DNA from: Sphingomonas aerolata
Lineage (GTDB): Bacteria; Pseudomonadota; Alphaproteobacteria; Sphingomonadales; Sphingomonadaceae
Assembly: GCF_003046295.1 (NCBI RefSeq)
Contig: NZ_PZZN01000004.1
Span: forward strand, 1 to 64,000
Length of the DNA stretch: 64,000 nt
Reading direction: 5' to 3'
Shown here: one piece after another, positions 14,624-23,019 of the stretch
How the letters are laid out: each line of letters opens with the position of its first letter
How positions within the stretch are numbered: position 1 is the first letter of the stretch
The notes under the pieces: model-generated
The model's input: the letters and a program-made list of their open reading frames with translations, nothing else
What the model was told of the DNA's origin: nothing
The model's database searches: none
Made by a program: the position numbers and the translations under genes

Positions 14624-14779
14624 ATGCAAACGACGCACCAGGCTGCGCTGGAAACCAAGCATCAAATGCTCGACCGCCGGATTTCCGAAGAGGTACACCG
14701 GCCTATGCCCGACGCGCTGGCGCTCGCAGGACTGAAGAAGCAGAAGCTTCGCCTGAAGGAAGAACTCGCCAACCTCTAG
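14624..14779 (+). CDS. Second DUF465 (YdcH-like) protein, 51 residues
   Basis: MQTTHQAALETKHQMLDRRI... ends in LAGLKKQKLRLKEELANL, the same family signature as the gene at 14205-14408. An AAGGAG 11 nt before this ATG marks the start clearly, although the frame is open further upstream. It is a divergent partner of the other YdcH-like gene. Function is unknown. The pair are paralogues of unequal length that keep the same C-terminal LKKxKLRLxxE core. Confidence 0.85.
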   Translation: MQTTHQAALETKHQMLDRRISEEVHRPMPDALALAGLKKQKLRLKEELANL

Positions 14780-14964
14780 ACCCCACGCCGTTCGTGGCGG
14801 CGGGCGATCGGCCTGTCGTCACGCGGTTCCGGCTTTTCCGATTCCTTCCCCCTCGGGAAAGCCGGACTGGCGGGGTGCCGGATACGCCACCACCGCCTCG
14901 TCAGTCAGCCCGTCTATTCAACCGTCACCGGCAACTTACCGCTGCCCCGCTCTACCGAACGAGG

Positions 14965-15387
14965 TCACCGCGACCGCGGCTCCCGGAACACGATCGGCTT
15001 GGCGAAGGTCGGCGTCGTCTGTCCCTGCCCGACTGATTTGCGCGCCTTCATCGGGTCGATCGTCTCATCGAGCGCGATTCCCAGGCGACCCTGCGTGCAC
15101 CACGCCACCCGTCCGGTAACCTCACCAATCCCACGCAGGTCGATCGTGACCGGCGTATCGACGGCGAGCGGCCGATCGAACTCGATCATCAGCCCGCCCT
15201 CGGACAGATTGCGGACCCGCACCTCGTAAACACCCGCACCGTCGGCATAGCTGAACCGCGCGATCATCAGCAGACTGTCACGGACCGGCCGGTTCTGGCC
15301 CGGGTCTGCGCTATCCTCGACGGACTCCCCGGCGCCGGCACCTGCCGCACCCTCGGCGCCCAACGACCCTTGGTTTCTCATGTCCAT
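14965..15387 (-). CDS. PilZ domain protein (c-di-GMP binding candidate)
   Basis: 140 residues. After a disordered Gly/Ala-rich start comes a single PilZ domain, with the RxxxR-type element in NRPVRDS and the NLSEGG motif (family (D/N)xSxxG) followed by a beta strand. These are the residues that bind cyclic di-GMP in the family. The start at MDMRNQG is preferred because AGGAAC lies just upstream; the frame is open to 15426. It may sense c-di-GMP together with the EAL protein at 29-31 kb and the PilZ protein at 22.7 kb. Confidence 0.82.
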   Translation of the reverse strand: MDMRNQGSLGAEGAAGAGAGESVEDSADPGQNRPVRDSLLMIARFSYADGAGVYEVRVRNLSEGGLMIEFDRPLAVDTPVTIDLRGIGEVTGRVAWCTQGRLGIALDETIDPMKARKSVGQGQTTPTFAKPIVFREPRSR

Positions 15388-15474
15388 CCGTGTTCCTGTG
15401 TCCCGACGTCGAGATATGCGTCGCATATATCAGAAGGCGGACCACGTGCCTATGCGCTGTTCGCCGATCCGGTA

Positions 15475-15936
15475 TCAGTCCTCGCGGGAGATTTTTTCGT
15501 TGCGCTCGTGGCGTTCCTGCGCCTCCACGGTCATCGTCGCGATCGGCCGCGCCTCGAGGCGTGCCAGGCTGATCGGTTCGCCCGTGACTTCGCAATAGCC
15601 ATATTCGCCGTCGTCGATGCGGCGGATCGCCGCCTCGATCTTCGAGACGAGCTTGCGCTGGCGATCCCGGGTCCGCAGTTCGATCGACCAGTCGGTTTCG
15701 CTCGACGCACGGTCGGTCAGATCCGCCTCGCGCAGCGAATCGACCTGGAGCTGCGATAAGGTTTCCTGCGATTCCCGCAGGATAGCGTCCTTCCACTGCT
15801 GCAGCTTCTGCCGGAAATAGGCCTGCTGACGCAGGCTCATGAACGGCTCGTCCGCCGTCGGTCGATAGCCATCGGCATCATTGGCTGCTGCAAGATTGGT
15901 ACCGTGCTCGTCTACGCGATTCATTACCGTTGCCAT
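15475..15936 (-). CDS. dksA: RNA polymerase-binding transcription factor DksA
   Basis: 153 residues: a coiled coil (MSLRQQAYFRQKLQQWKDAILRE...) and a C-terminal zinc-finger-like fold, YGYCEVTGEPISLARLEARP. It inserts into the RNA polymerase secondary channel and works with ppGpp to adjust rRNA and stress promoters. Of the four zinc cysteines of E. coli DksA only the first remains (CEVT, then TMTVEA). This is usual for alphaproteobacterial forms and implies a zinc-independent fold. GAGGGAG precedes the ATG. It is transcribed towards the PilZ gene, 87 nt away. Confidence 0.92.
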   Translation of the reverse strand: MATVMNRVDEHGTNLAAANDADGYRPTADEPFMSLRQQAYFRQKLQQWKDAILRESQETLSQLQVDSLREADLTDRASSETDWSIELRTRDRQRKLVSKIEAAIRRIDDGEYGYCEVTGEPISLARLEARPIATMTVEAQERHERNEKISRED

Positions 15937-16355
15937 ACCACTCTCCCTCTGGCCGGTCGGCGCGAAAAGCCGCGTCTCGAAGCCACCCCCAAATGGTGAA
16001 AGGGCCTATAGTCTTACGTGTTCCGGACCACAAGCGAGCAGACTTGCGCTTGGATCGATAATGAAGACACATTCTTGCGTACCGATGCATCCGGGTTACA
16101 CCGCCCGCCGACGGCCTCAGCGAGTCCCCGCAATCGGTCCGCCGCCATGATCCTGGATGCGACAACTGTCCCGCCACGGCACGGTCTGCGTATTGAGCGC
16201 CCCGCCCGTCGCGATATTGTAAGAATGACCACCAGATCACGTCATGGGCGCTTGCGCTTAACGCTTTGTTTTGCGCTTTGTGCGAACACGGCGTCCGAGT
16301 GCCGTGAACGCGATCCGACGTCGTCTGCGCGTCGGCAACGAGAGAGACTTTGAGT
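15937..16355. other. Divergent intergenic region
   Basis: 419 nt between dksA (minus) and the Ser/Gly-rich gene (plus). It must hold both promoters, but no pair of hexamers stands out. The stretch near 16250-16290 repeats GCGCTT-like words several times. No RNA gene or small coding sequence is supported. Confidence 0.5.
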
Positions 16356-17399
16356 ATGTCGGTGCGGATGGCCTTGGCCAAATTATGCGCGTGTGCCTGC
16401 GGAGGCGCGATCATCGGAGGCGGCGCCGTCCATGTCGCCGAGCGTCCGAAGCGCGCGATTCAGACCAAGACGATGACCAAGCGCGTTGTCCCCCGCCAGA
16501 TTGGCGCCGTCGCCCGTCCCCGCATTCGTCGCGTCGTCACCACACGGACGACCGCCTGCGCGCCGGCCATGGTGACGGTCGCCAATGCGCCCCCGGTTCC
16601 CGTGGGGTTCGCCGACCCGTTCGTGGGCGGCGCTGGCAGCCCGACCGCGGTGCCGGTGAACAGCGGCGGCGGCTTCTTCGGCGGCGGCGGCCCGGGTGGC
16701 GGCTTTGGCGGCGGCGGCTTTGGCGGCGGTTTCTTCGGCGGTGGCGGCTCGGGCGGCAGCATCGTCATCTCGTCGACCTCGAGCGGGGGCTCGTCGAGCA
16801 CGAGCGGCGGATCGACTTCGAGCGGTGGCGTCAGCAGCACCTCGTCGACCGGCGGGTCATCCACGGGCGGGTCATCCACGGGCGGATCATCGACAGGCGG
16901 ATCATCGACAGGCGGATCGTCGTCCAGCACCGGCGGCGCGTCGGTGTCGAGCACCTCGTCGTCCGCCAGCGGCGGGAGCAGCGGTAACGTATCGTCCTCG
17001 TCGAGCGGGAACGTCTCATCTTCGTCCAGCGGGAACATATCCTCCTCATCCAGCGGTAACGTCTCGTCGTCGTCCAGCGGAAACGTGTCTTCCTCGTCCA
17101 GCGGCAACGTCGCCTCGTCGACCAGCAGCAGTTCGGGCGGCAACGTGTCGTCGACCAGCAGCGGATCAAGTTCGACCTCGTCGTCGAGCTATGGATCGAG
17201 CAGCGCAGGCTGGAGCAGCAATGGCGGCTGGAGCTCGAACGGCGGCTGGCATGGCTCGAACGGCGGTGGCAATGGCAGCACCGGCTCGAGCGGCGGGCCA
17301 CCCGCCCCAGTTCCGGCACCCCCGATGGTGCTTCTGTTCGGCGCCGCGGCCGCGGCCCTCGTCGCACGTCGCCGGTTCGCGAAGCGCGCCGCCGACTGA
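16356..17399 (+). CDS. Secreted Ser/Gly-rich repeat protein with PEP-CTERM-like tail
   Basis: 347 residues of low complexity. There is an N-terminal hydrophobic segment, a basic region (about 30-65), a Gly/Phe-rich stretch, four GGSST units, six 8-residue units of the form GNVSSSSS, and a Trp/Asn/Gly-rich part. The end, VPAPPMVLLFGAAAAALVARRRFAKR, has a proline motif, one membrane helix and an Arg cluster. This resembles the PEP-CTERM sorting signals processed by exosortase. It is therefore probably a surface or exopolysaccharide-associated protein. The frame can start at TTG 16350, but the ATG two codons later, behind GAGAGA, is more likely. The repeats are encoded by real DNA tandem repeats. 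Confidence 0.75.
   Translation: MSVRMALAKLCACACGGAIIGGGAVHVAERPKRAIQTKTMTKRVVPRQIGAVARPRIRRVVTTRTTACAPAMVTVANAPPVPVGFADPFVGGAGSPTAVPVNSGGGFFGGGGPGGGFGGGGFGGGFFGGGGSGGSIVISSTSSGGSSSTSGGSTSSGGVSSTSSTGGSSTGGSSTGGSSTGGSSTGGSSSSTGGASVSSTSSSASGGSSGNVSSSSSGNVSSSSSGNISSSSSGNVSSSSSGNVSSSSSGNVASSTSSSSGGNVSSTSSGSSSTSSSSYGSSSAGWSSNGGWSSNGGWHGSNGGGNGSTGSSGGPPAPVPAPPMVLLFGAAAAALVARRRFAKRAAD
16851..16910 (+). repeat. Tandem repeat, 4 x 15 nt, inside the Ser/Gly-rich gene
   Basis: Units GGCGGGTCATCCACG (twice) and GGCGGATCATCGACA (twice), each encoding GGSST. Pairs of identical units suggest recent slippage or duplication; copy number could differ between strains without breaking the frame. Confidence 0.85.
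16983..17126 (+). repeat. Tandem repeat, 6 x 24 nt, inside the Ser/Gly-rich gene
   Basis: Six in-frame units of 24 nt encode variants of GNVSSSSS. They differ mostly at third codon positions, so the protein repeat is kept by selection while the DNA has drifted. It is older than the 15-nt array just before it. Confidence 0.85.
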
Positions 17400-17424
17400 T
17401 CCTGCATAAATCTCGGACATGAAA

Positions 17425-17457
17425 AAAGGCCCGCAACAACGTGTTGCGGGCCTTTTC
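17425..17457. terminator. Perfect bidirectional intrinsic terminator
   Basis: AAAAGGCCCGCAACA, loop ACG, then TGTTGCGGGCCTTTT: a perfect 15-bp stem. The ends give a T-run on either strand, so it can stop both the Ser/Gly-rich gene (stop 25 nt before) and the convergent host-attachment gene (stop 20 nt after). Confidence 0.93.
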
Positions 17458-17476
17458 AACTAGCGGGTGGCAACGG

Positions 17477-17917
17477 TCAGGCGTTCTTGAGCGCCGTCTC
17501 GATGTCGGCAATCGGATGCCCGGTGAGATCCTTTGCGAGCTCGCCCGCCAGCCTGCTGCTGACCGCCTTGTGATAATGTTTGCGCATCTCGCCCAGTGTC
17601 TTGGGCGGCGCGACGATGACGAGCGAATCGAAGTCGTTTTTCAACGCACGCGTCTTGAGCAGCTCGGCTGCGTCGGCCGCGAACCGGTCTTCCTCGATCT
17701 GATGAAAATCGGTGGGTTCGACCGAGCTCTGCGCGGCACCCTGCGGGGACGAGGCGCGGCCGGCCGAGTCGGTCGCCTGATCCCGCGTCGCGGGGTTCTC
17801 CTGCTCGACCGCCTCTTCGACGACGAGGTTCGGAAAGGCGGCATCGCCCTCGTTGCGCAGGAACAGCATCTTGCGGCCATCGGCGACCATGACGACGGAC
17901 TTGTGCGGAAGATCCAC
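17477..17917 (-). CDS. Host attachment family protein (PF10116; baeRF-related)
   Basis: 146 residues. The opening LPHKSVVMVADGRKMLFLRNEGD and the end LIVAPPKTLGEMRKHYHKAV...AKDLTGHPIADIETAL are the family hallmarks. The name comes from early plant-association work; the fold is related to domain 2 of archaeal/eukaryal release factor eRF1, and the role in bacteria is not established. The start is GTG at 17917, with AGAGGAG 7 nt upstream. The longer open frame beyond it overlaps serS and should be ignored. A charged, variable middle (about residues 40-75) is usual. Confidence 0.85.
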   Translation of the reverse strand: MDLPHKSVVMVADGRKMLFLRNEGDAAFPNLVVEEAVEQENPATRDQATDSAGRASSPQGAAQSSVEPTDFHQIEEDRFAADAAELLKTRALKNDFDSLVIVAPPKTLGEMRKHYHKAVSSRLAGELAKDLTGHPIADIETALKNA

Positions 17918-18014
17918 GGGCTTTCTCCTCTTTGATCTGTGCCTCTGCCCTCCCCAACGTCCCGCGGGCGCACCGGGTTGCGCGCGCTTGCCGGCCTCGG
18001 CATAGCCTAGCGCC

Positions 18015-19295
18015 ATGCATGATATCCGTCTGATCCGTGAAAACCCCGCCGCGTTTGACGCAGCCCTCGCCCGCCGCGGCGCTGCCCCCGCCAGCGATCG
18101 GCTCGTTGCCCTCGACGAGCGCCGCCGTGCGACGATCGCGGAGGCGCAGGCCGCGCAGACCCGCCGCAACGAGCTTTCCAAGGCGATCGGCCAGGCCAAG
18201 GCGCAGAAGGACGAACCGCGCGCGCAGGCGTTGATGGCGGAAGTTGCCGCGCTGAAGGCCGCGCTGCCGACGCTTGAGGCCGACGAGGCGGCGCTGACCG
18301 CCGAGCTCGATACGGCGCTCGCGGCGATCCCTAATCTGCCCGCATCGGACGTCCCGCCGGGCGTCGACGAGAGCGGGAATGTGCTCGTCCATGCACGCGG
18401 GACGAAGCCCGACTTTGCCTTCGCCCCGCGCGAGCATGACGTCGTCGGCCCGGCGATCGGGCTCGATTTCGAGACCGGCGTTGCGATGTCCGGTGCCCGT
18501 TTCACGCTGGTACGCGGCCCCGCCGCACGGCTGCAGCGCGCCCTCGGTCAGTTCATGCTCGACCGGCTGACGCGCGATCACGGCTTCGAGGAAGTCGCGC
18601 CGCCGCTGCTGGTGCGCGACGAGGCGGTGTTCGGCACGGGCCAGCTGCCCAAGTTCGCCGAGGACCTGTTCCGCACGACCGACGGCCGCTGGCTGATCCC
18701 GACCGCAGAGGTCAGCCTGACCAACATCGTGCGCGAACGGATCCTGACCGACGGCGAACTGCCGCTGCGCTTTGCCGCGCTGACGCCGTGCTTCCGCTCG
18801 GAGGCCGGGTCGGCCGGTCGCGACACCCGCGGCTATATTCGCCAGCACCAGTTCGACAAGGTCGAGATGGTCGCGATCGTCACCCCGGACCAGTCCGAGG
18901 CCGAGCACGAGCGGATGACGCAGTGCGCCGAGGGCGTGCTCGACGCGTTGCAGCTTCCGTTCAGGCGGATGCTTCTATGCGGTGGCGATATGGGCTTCAC
19001 CGCGGCGCGCACCTATGATCTGGAAGTCTGGCTCCCCGGCCAGGCGCAGTATCGCGAGATATCCAGCATTTCGACCTGCACTGATTTCCAGGCGCGTCGC
19101 ATGAACGCGCGCTATCGCCCCGAAGGCGAGAAGGCGACGCGGTTCGTCCACACGCTCAACGGCTCCAGCCTCGCGGTCGGCCGCACGCTCGTCGCGGTGA
19201 TCGAGAATTATCAGCAGGCGGATGGCGCAGTCGCGGTACCGACCGCGCTCCAGCCCTATCTGGGCGGCCTCACCCTGCTCGAGCCCGCTGCCTGA
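18015..19295 (+). CDS. serS: Seryl-tRNA synthetase
   Basis: 426 residues, full length. It charges tRNA-Ser (and tRNA-Sec where present) with serine. The N-terminal [11 protein letters not shown] and the long coiled-coil arm (about 30-110) that clamps the tRNA are present. Class II motif 2 is FRSE (260-263) with the flexible loop after it, and motif 3 starts near [10 protein letters not shown] (about 383). It is the first gene of a tight cluster: its TGA overlaps the ATG of surE. Confidence 0.97.
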   Translation: MHDIRLIRENPAAFDAALARRGAAPASDRLVALDERRRATIAEAQAAQTRRNELSKAIGQAKAQKDEPRAQALMAEVAALKAALPTLEADEAALTAELDTALAAIPNLPASDVPPGVDESGNVLVHARGTKPDFAFAPREHDVVGPAIGLDFETGVAMSGARFTLVRGPAARLQRALGQFMLDRLTRDHGFEEVAPPLLVRDEAVFGTGQLPKFAEDLFRTTDGRWLIPTAEVSLTNIVRERILTDGELPLRFAALTPCFRSEAGSAGRDTRGYIRQHQFDKVEMVAIVTPDQSEAEHERMTQCAEGVLDALQLPFRRMLLCGGDMGFTAARTYDLEVWLPGQAQYREISSISTCTDFQARRMNARYRPEGEKATRFVHTLNGSSLAVGRTLVAVIENYQQADGAVAVPTALQPYLGGLTLLEPAA

Positions 19296-20059
19296 TGCGG
19301 ATCCTGCTGACCAATGACGACGGCTATCACGCGCGCGGGCTGAGGGTGCTCGAGGCGATCGCCGCGACGCTGTCCGACGATGTCTGGGTGGTGGCGCCGG
19401 CGGAGGAACAGTCGGGCGCGGGCCATTCGCTGACGCTGTCGCGACCGCTGCGCGTGCGCAAGTTTGCCGAGAAGCGCTATGCCGTCGCCGGCACGCCGAC
19501 CGATGCGGTGATGATGGCGCTGGCCCGGATCATGAAGGACAGCCCCCCCGACCTGATCCTGTCGGGGGTCAATCGTGGCGCCAACCTCGCCGAGGACGTG
19601 ACCTATTCGGGCACCGTCTCCGCTGCGATGGAGGGTGCGCTGGCCGGGGTCCGGTCGATCGCGCTGAGCCAGGTCTACAGCCGGGAAGGCATGGGCGATT
19701 CGGTCCCGTTCGAGGTCGCGGCCGCCTGGGGCGAACGTGTCCTGCGCCCGCTGCTCGATGCGCCGCTCGCCCCCCGGACGCTCGTCAACGTCAACTTCCC
19801 CGTCGGTGCGGCCGATGCGGTGCGCGGCATTCGCGTCGTCGGCCAGGGCCTGCGCGACTATGGCCGGTTGCAGATCGTCACCAACACCGACCCGCGCGGC
19901 TATGAGTATCACTGGTTCGCGCTCAGCGGCGCGGTCGAGACGCCGCTTCACGCGACCGATCTGGAGGCCATTGCGGACGGCTATATCTCGGTCACGCCGC
20001 TGCATCTCGATCTGACGCATGCCGAGTCGCTGGACATGCTGGGACGCGCCTACGCGTGA
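19295..20059 (+). CDS. surE: 5'/3'-nucleotidase SurE
   Basis: 254 residues. A metal-dependent phosphatase acting on nucleoside monophosphates, linked to stationary-phase survival. It opens with [15 protein letters not shown], where the two Asp bind the metal, and has SGVNRGANLAEDVTYSGTVSAA, the second metal-binding loop (Asn). The start overlaps the serS stop and its stop overlaps the GTG start of the next gene, so three products are translationally coupled. Confidence 0.96.
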   Translation: MRILLTNDDGYHARGLRVLEAIAATLSDDVWVVAPAEEQSGAGHSLTLSRPLRVRKFAEKRYAVAGTPTDAVMMALARIMKDSPPDLILSGVNRGANLAEDVTYSGTVSAAMEGALAGVRSIALSQVYSREGMGDSVPFEVAAAWGERVLRPLLDAPLAPRTLVNVNFPVGAADAVRGIRVVGQGLRDYGRLQIVTNTDPRGYEYHWFALSGAVETPLHATDLEAIADGYISVTPLHLDLTHAESLDMLGRAYA

Positions 20060-21276
20060 CGCGCGCCGCCGCGATCCTGGGCGCGGCGCTGGCTCTCGCC
20101 GGGTGCATCCCGAGCGTCGACACGCCGGTCCGGTCCGACCGCGGGCCGCCGCCGCAGTCGCTCGAACGGATCCAGCGCCTCCCACCCGCCGACCCGCAGG
20201 ACCGCTCCGCGAACGACGCCCGCGATCGCAGCGACGCCGCCCGATCCGACCCCTATGACGCTCCGCCGCGTCGGCGCACCTATCCGCGCCGCGTGGAGCG
20301 GCAGGACGCCAGCCCTGCCCCCTCACCCGTCCGGCGCGCCGATCGCACCCCCGTGCCCGTCTCGACGCTGCCGGCGCCGCGCCCCGCCTGGGAGGAGCGC
20401 CCGGTCGCAGCGGATGCGCAGCGCGTCGAGCAATCACTCTACACGGTCCGCCCGGGCGATACGCTGCTCGCCATTGCCGAACGCTCGGGGGCGAGCAGCG
20501 AGGCGATCGCGCGCGCCAACGCGATCGCACCGCCCTTCACGATCCAGACGGGACAGCGACTGACCATCCCGGCAGGCCGCTATCACCTCGTCCGGCGCGG
20601 CGAGACCGGGATCGCGATCGCGCGTGCCTACGGGGTCGCCTGGTCGCGCATCGTTGCCGTCAACGCGTTGCTCGAACCCTATGTGCTGCGCGCGGGCCAG
20701 CGCATCGTCATCCCCGATACCGAAGGCGGCACGAGTCTTGCCGATCGGGCCGCCGCGTTCACGCTCGACGTCGACGACATCCTGACCGGTGGCGAGCCTG
20801 CACTTGCGACCAACCAGGCGCCGGTCCGCCCGACCCCGACCCCGCGGCGCATCCTGCCGCCGAGCGCGGTTGTCACGGCGCCGGTACGGCTCGCGGGCGG
20901 CGGCTTCCTCTGGCCGGTCGACGGCCGCGTAGTGAAGCGGTTCGGCCACGGCGCCAGCGGCGAACGCAATGACGGCATAAAGATCGCGGTTCCGGTATCG
21001 ACCCCGATCCGCGCCACCGCCGACGGCGTCGTCGCCTATGTCGGCGACGGCATTGCCGCACTTGGCGGGCTGGTGATCGTCAAGCATGGCGGCGGCTGGA
21101 CCAGCGTCTATGGCCATGCCTCGAAACTGCTGGTCCAGCGCGGCCAGAGCGTGAAGCGCGGCCAGACGATCGCGCTCTCAGGCGACACCGGATTCGCCGA
21201 TCGCCCCGAACTCCATTTCGAACTCCGCAAGGGCCGCACCCCGGTCGACCCGTCGTCGCAACTCCCCCGCAGCTGA
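20056..21276 (+). CDS. LysM / M23 lipoprotein (NlpD-like murein hydrolase activator)
   Basis: 406 residues starting at a GTG that overlaps the surE stop. The signal ends in LALAGC, a lipobox, so it is an outer-membrane lipoprotein. Order: a disordered Pro/Arg-rich linker; LysM 1 (about 128-172); LysM 2 (176-221); and a C-terminal LytM/M23 domain. The M23 site is degenerate. The first zinc ligand of the usual HxGxD motif is Asn (Asn305 in RNDGIKI), while YGHAS and LHFEL are kept. It therefore probably activates an amidase during division instead of cutting peptidoglycan itself, as known for NlpD/EnvC. Confidence 0.9.
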   Translation: MTRAAAILGAALALAGCIPSVDTPVRSDRGPPPQSLERIQRLPPADPQDRSANDARDRSDAARSDPYDAPPRRRTYPRRVERQDASPAPSPVRRADRTPVPVSTLPAPRPAWEERPVAADAQRVEQSLYTVRPGDTLLAIAERSGASSEAIARANAIAPPFTIQTGQRLTIPAGRYHLVRRGETGIAIARAYGVAWSRIVAVNALLEPYVLRAGQRIVIPDTEGGTSLADRAAAFTLDVDDILTGGEPALATNQAPVRPTPTPRRILPPSAVVTAPVRLAGGGFLWPVDGRVVKRFGHGASGERNDGIKIAVPVSTPIRATADGVVAYVGDGIAALGGLVIVKHGGGWTSVYGHASKLLVQRGQSVKRGQTIALSGDTGFADRPELHFELRKGRTPVDPSSQLPRS

Positions 21277-21360
21277 TCCCCCCCGTTCAGCGAACGAAAG
21301 CTCGCATGACGATTGGCGGCCGGGATGACGGACCGCACAACCGCTGCTAGTGGCTCCTCC

Positions 21361-22584
21361 ATGACCTACCAGTCCGACCTGCTCACCACGCTGACCGCGC
21401 GCGGTTATGTCCACCAGATGACCGACGCCGCCGCGCTCGACGCGCTCGCGGGCAAGCAGGTCGTACCCGGCTATATCGGCTTCGACCCGACCGCGCCGTC
21501 GCTCCACGTCGGCAGCCTCGTCCAGATCATGCTGCTCCGTCGGCTTCAGCAGACCGGACACAAGCCGATCGTCCTGATGGGCGGCGGCACCGGCAAGATC
21601 GGCGATCCGAGCTTCAAGGACGAGGCGCGCAAGCTGCTCGGCGAGGACGGCATCAAGGCCAATGTCGCCTCGATCCGCCGTATCTTCGAACGCTTCCTGA
21701 CGTTCGGCGACGGCCCGACCGATGCGGTCATGCTCGACAACGCCGAGTGGCTCGACGCGCTCGAATATATCCCGTTCCTGCGCGACGTCGGCCAGCATTT
21801 CTCGGTCAACCGGATGCTCGCGTTCGATTCGGTGAAGCTCCGCCTCGACCGCGAGCAGTCGCTGAGCTTCCTCGAATTCAACTACATGATCCTCCAGGCC
21901 TACGACTTTCTCGAACTGTCGCGCCGCGCCGGATGCCGGCTGCAGATGGGCGGCTCCGATCAATGGGGCAACATCGTCAACGGCATCGAGCTGTCGCGCC
22001 GGATGGACGGCACCGAGGTGTACGGCGTCACCACCCCGCTGATCACGACCGCGGACGGCGGCAAGATGGGCAAGACGATGTCGGGCGCGGTCTGGCTGCA
22101 CGAGGATCAGCTGCCGCATTTCGATTACTGGCAGTTCTGGCGCAACACCGACGACCGCGACGTCGGCCGGTTCCTGCGGCTGTTCACCGACCTGCCGCTC
22201 GACGAGATCGCGCGTCTCGAGGCGCTCGAAGGCGCGGAGATCAACGCCGCCAAGGTCGTGCTCGCCAACGAGGCAACCGCGATGTGCCGCGGCCGCGACG
22301 CCGCCGAGCAGGCGGCCGAGACCGCGCGCAAGACCTTCGCGGAAGGCGCGTCGGGCGACGCCCTGCCGAGCCTGACCTGCACCGGGACCGGCATCGGCGT
22401 CGTCGAGGCGCTGGTCGGGCTCGGCTTCGTCGCATCGAATGGCGAGGCGCGACGCAAGATCGGCGAAGGCGCGGTACGCGTCGACGGCGAACCGCTGCGC
22501 GACCCCGCCGCCACGATCCCCGTCGCCGCGCCGGTCCGCCTCAGCCTCGGCAAGAAGCGTCACGGAATGCTGCTGCCCGGCTGA
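21361..22584 (+). CDS. tyrS: Tyrosyl-tRNA synthetase
   Basis: 407 residues from this start, the usual length. It has HVGS (49-52, the HIGH motif), KMGKT (235-239, the KMSKS motif) and a C-terminal S4 RNA-binding domain ([14 protein letters not shown]). [22 protein letters not shown] is the standard beginning of the family, so I chose ATG 21361 over ATG 21325 and TTG 21313, although none has a strong ribosome site. It follows the LysM/M23 gene by 84 nt and may be read from its own promoter. Confidence 0.96.
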   Translation: MTYQSDLLTTLTARGYVHQMTDAAALDALAGKQVVPGYIGFDPTAPSLHVGSLVQIMLLRRLQQTGHKPIVLMGGGTGKIGDPSFKDEARKLLGEDGIKANVASIRRIFERFLTFGDGPTDAVMLDNAEWLDALEYIPFLRDVGQHFSVNRMLAFDSVKLRLDREQSLSFLEFNYMILQAYDFLELSRRAGCRLQMGGSDQWGNIVNGIELSRRMDGTEVYGVTTPLITTADGGKMGKTMSGAVWLHEDQLPHFDYWQFWRNTDDRDVGRFLRLFTDLPLDEIARLEALEGAEINAAKVVLANEATAMCRGRDAAEQAAETARKTFAEGASGDALPSLTCTGTGIGVVEALVGLGFVASNGEARRKIGEGAVRVDGEPLRDPAATIPVAAPVRLSLGKKRHGMLLPG

Positions 22585-22689
22585 CCCGCCGGACCGGCAC
22601 GGTCATGAACACTGCGTTAGGGATGGTTGGTGGCACGGGCTTCATGATGTCGGCCTAGCCCTCGACCGGGGCACAGCGGGGACTGACCA

Positions 22690-23007
22690 ATGCCGAACCA
22701 AGCGACGTCTAGGCACGAGACGCGGTCTGAGCCGCGCGACGAAGTGATGCACCGCACGCGTGCGGCGGACAGCGCAGGCACCGAATTGAGGCTTACGTTG
22801 GTCAACGTCTCGCCAAGCGGCCTCATGGCGCGCTGCGACGGCGTTTTGGACGCCGGCGAGCGGCTCCACGTCCGCATGCCGATCGTCGGTGACATCCTCG
22901 CCCACGTCCGCTGGTCGCTCGGCGGACGGATCGGCTGCGCGTTCGACCGGACGATCCCGCCCAAGGCCTATTACGGCATGCTCGCGGCGATGCTCCGCAC
23001 CAGCTGA
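22690..23007 (+). CDS. PilZ domain protein
   Basis: 105 residues forming one PilZ domain: the RxxxR motif in TRSEPRDE, then VNVSPSGLMARC (family (D/N)xSxxG), ending in a short helix. It is a likely cyclic di-GMP receptor. It is smaller than the PilZ protein at 15 kb and without its disordered head. It lies between tyrS and recG and is convergent with recG, 12 nt between stops. Confidence 0.82.
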   Translation: MPNQATSRHETRSEPRDEVMHRTRAADSAGTELRLTLVNVSPSGLMARCDGVLDAGERLHVRMPIVGDILAHVRWSLGGRIGCAFDRTIPPKAYYGMLAAMLRTS

Positions 23008-23019
23008 CCGGGCCGCCCG

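Noticed and set aside
14800-14870. CCGGCTTT/AAAGCCGG inverted repeat downstream of the second DUF465 gene
   Set aside because: An 8-bp stem with a 21-nt loop and no T-run; may be chance in this base composition.
16851-17126. Regular repeats that could be taken for a CRISPR array
   Set aside because: Units are 15 and 24 nt with no unique spacers, and they keep one reading frame encoding Ser/Gly repeats.
22125-22553. Minus-strand frame inside tyrS
   Set aside because: Shadow of tyrS; no independent evidence of coding.
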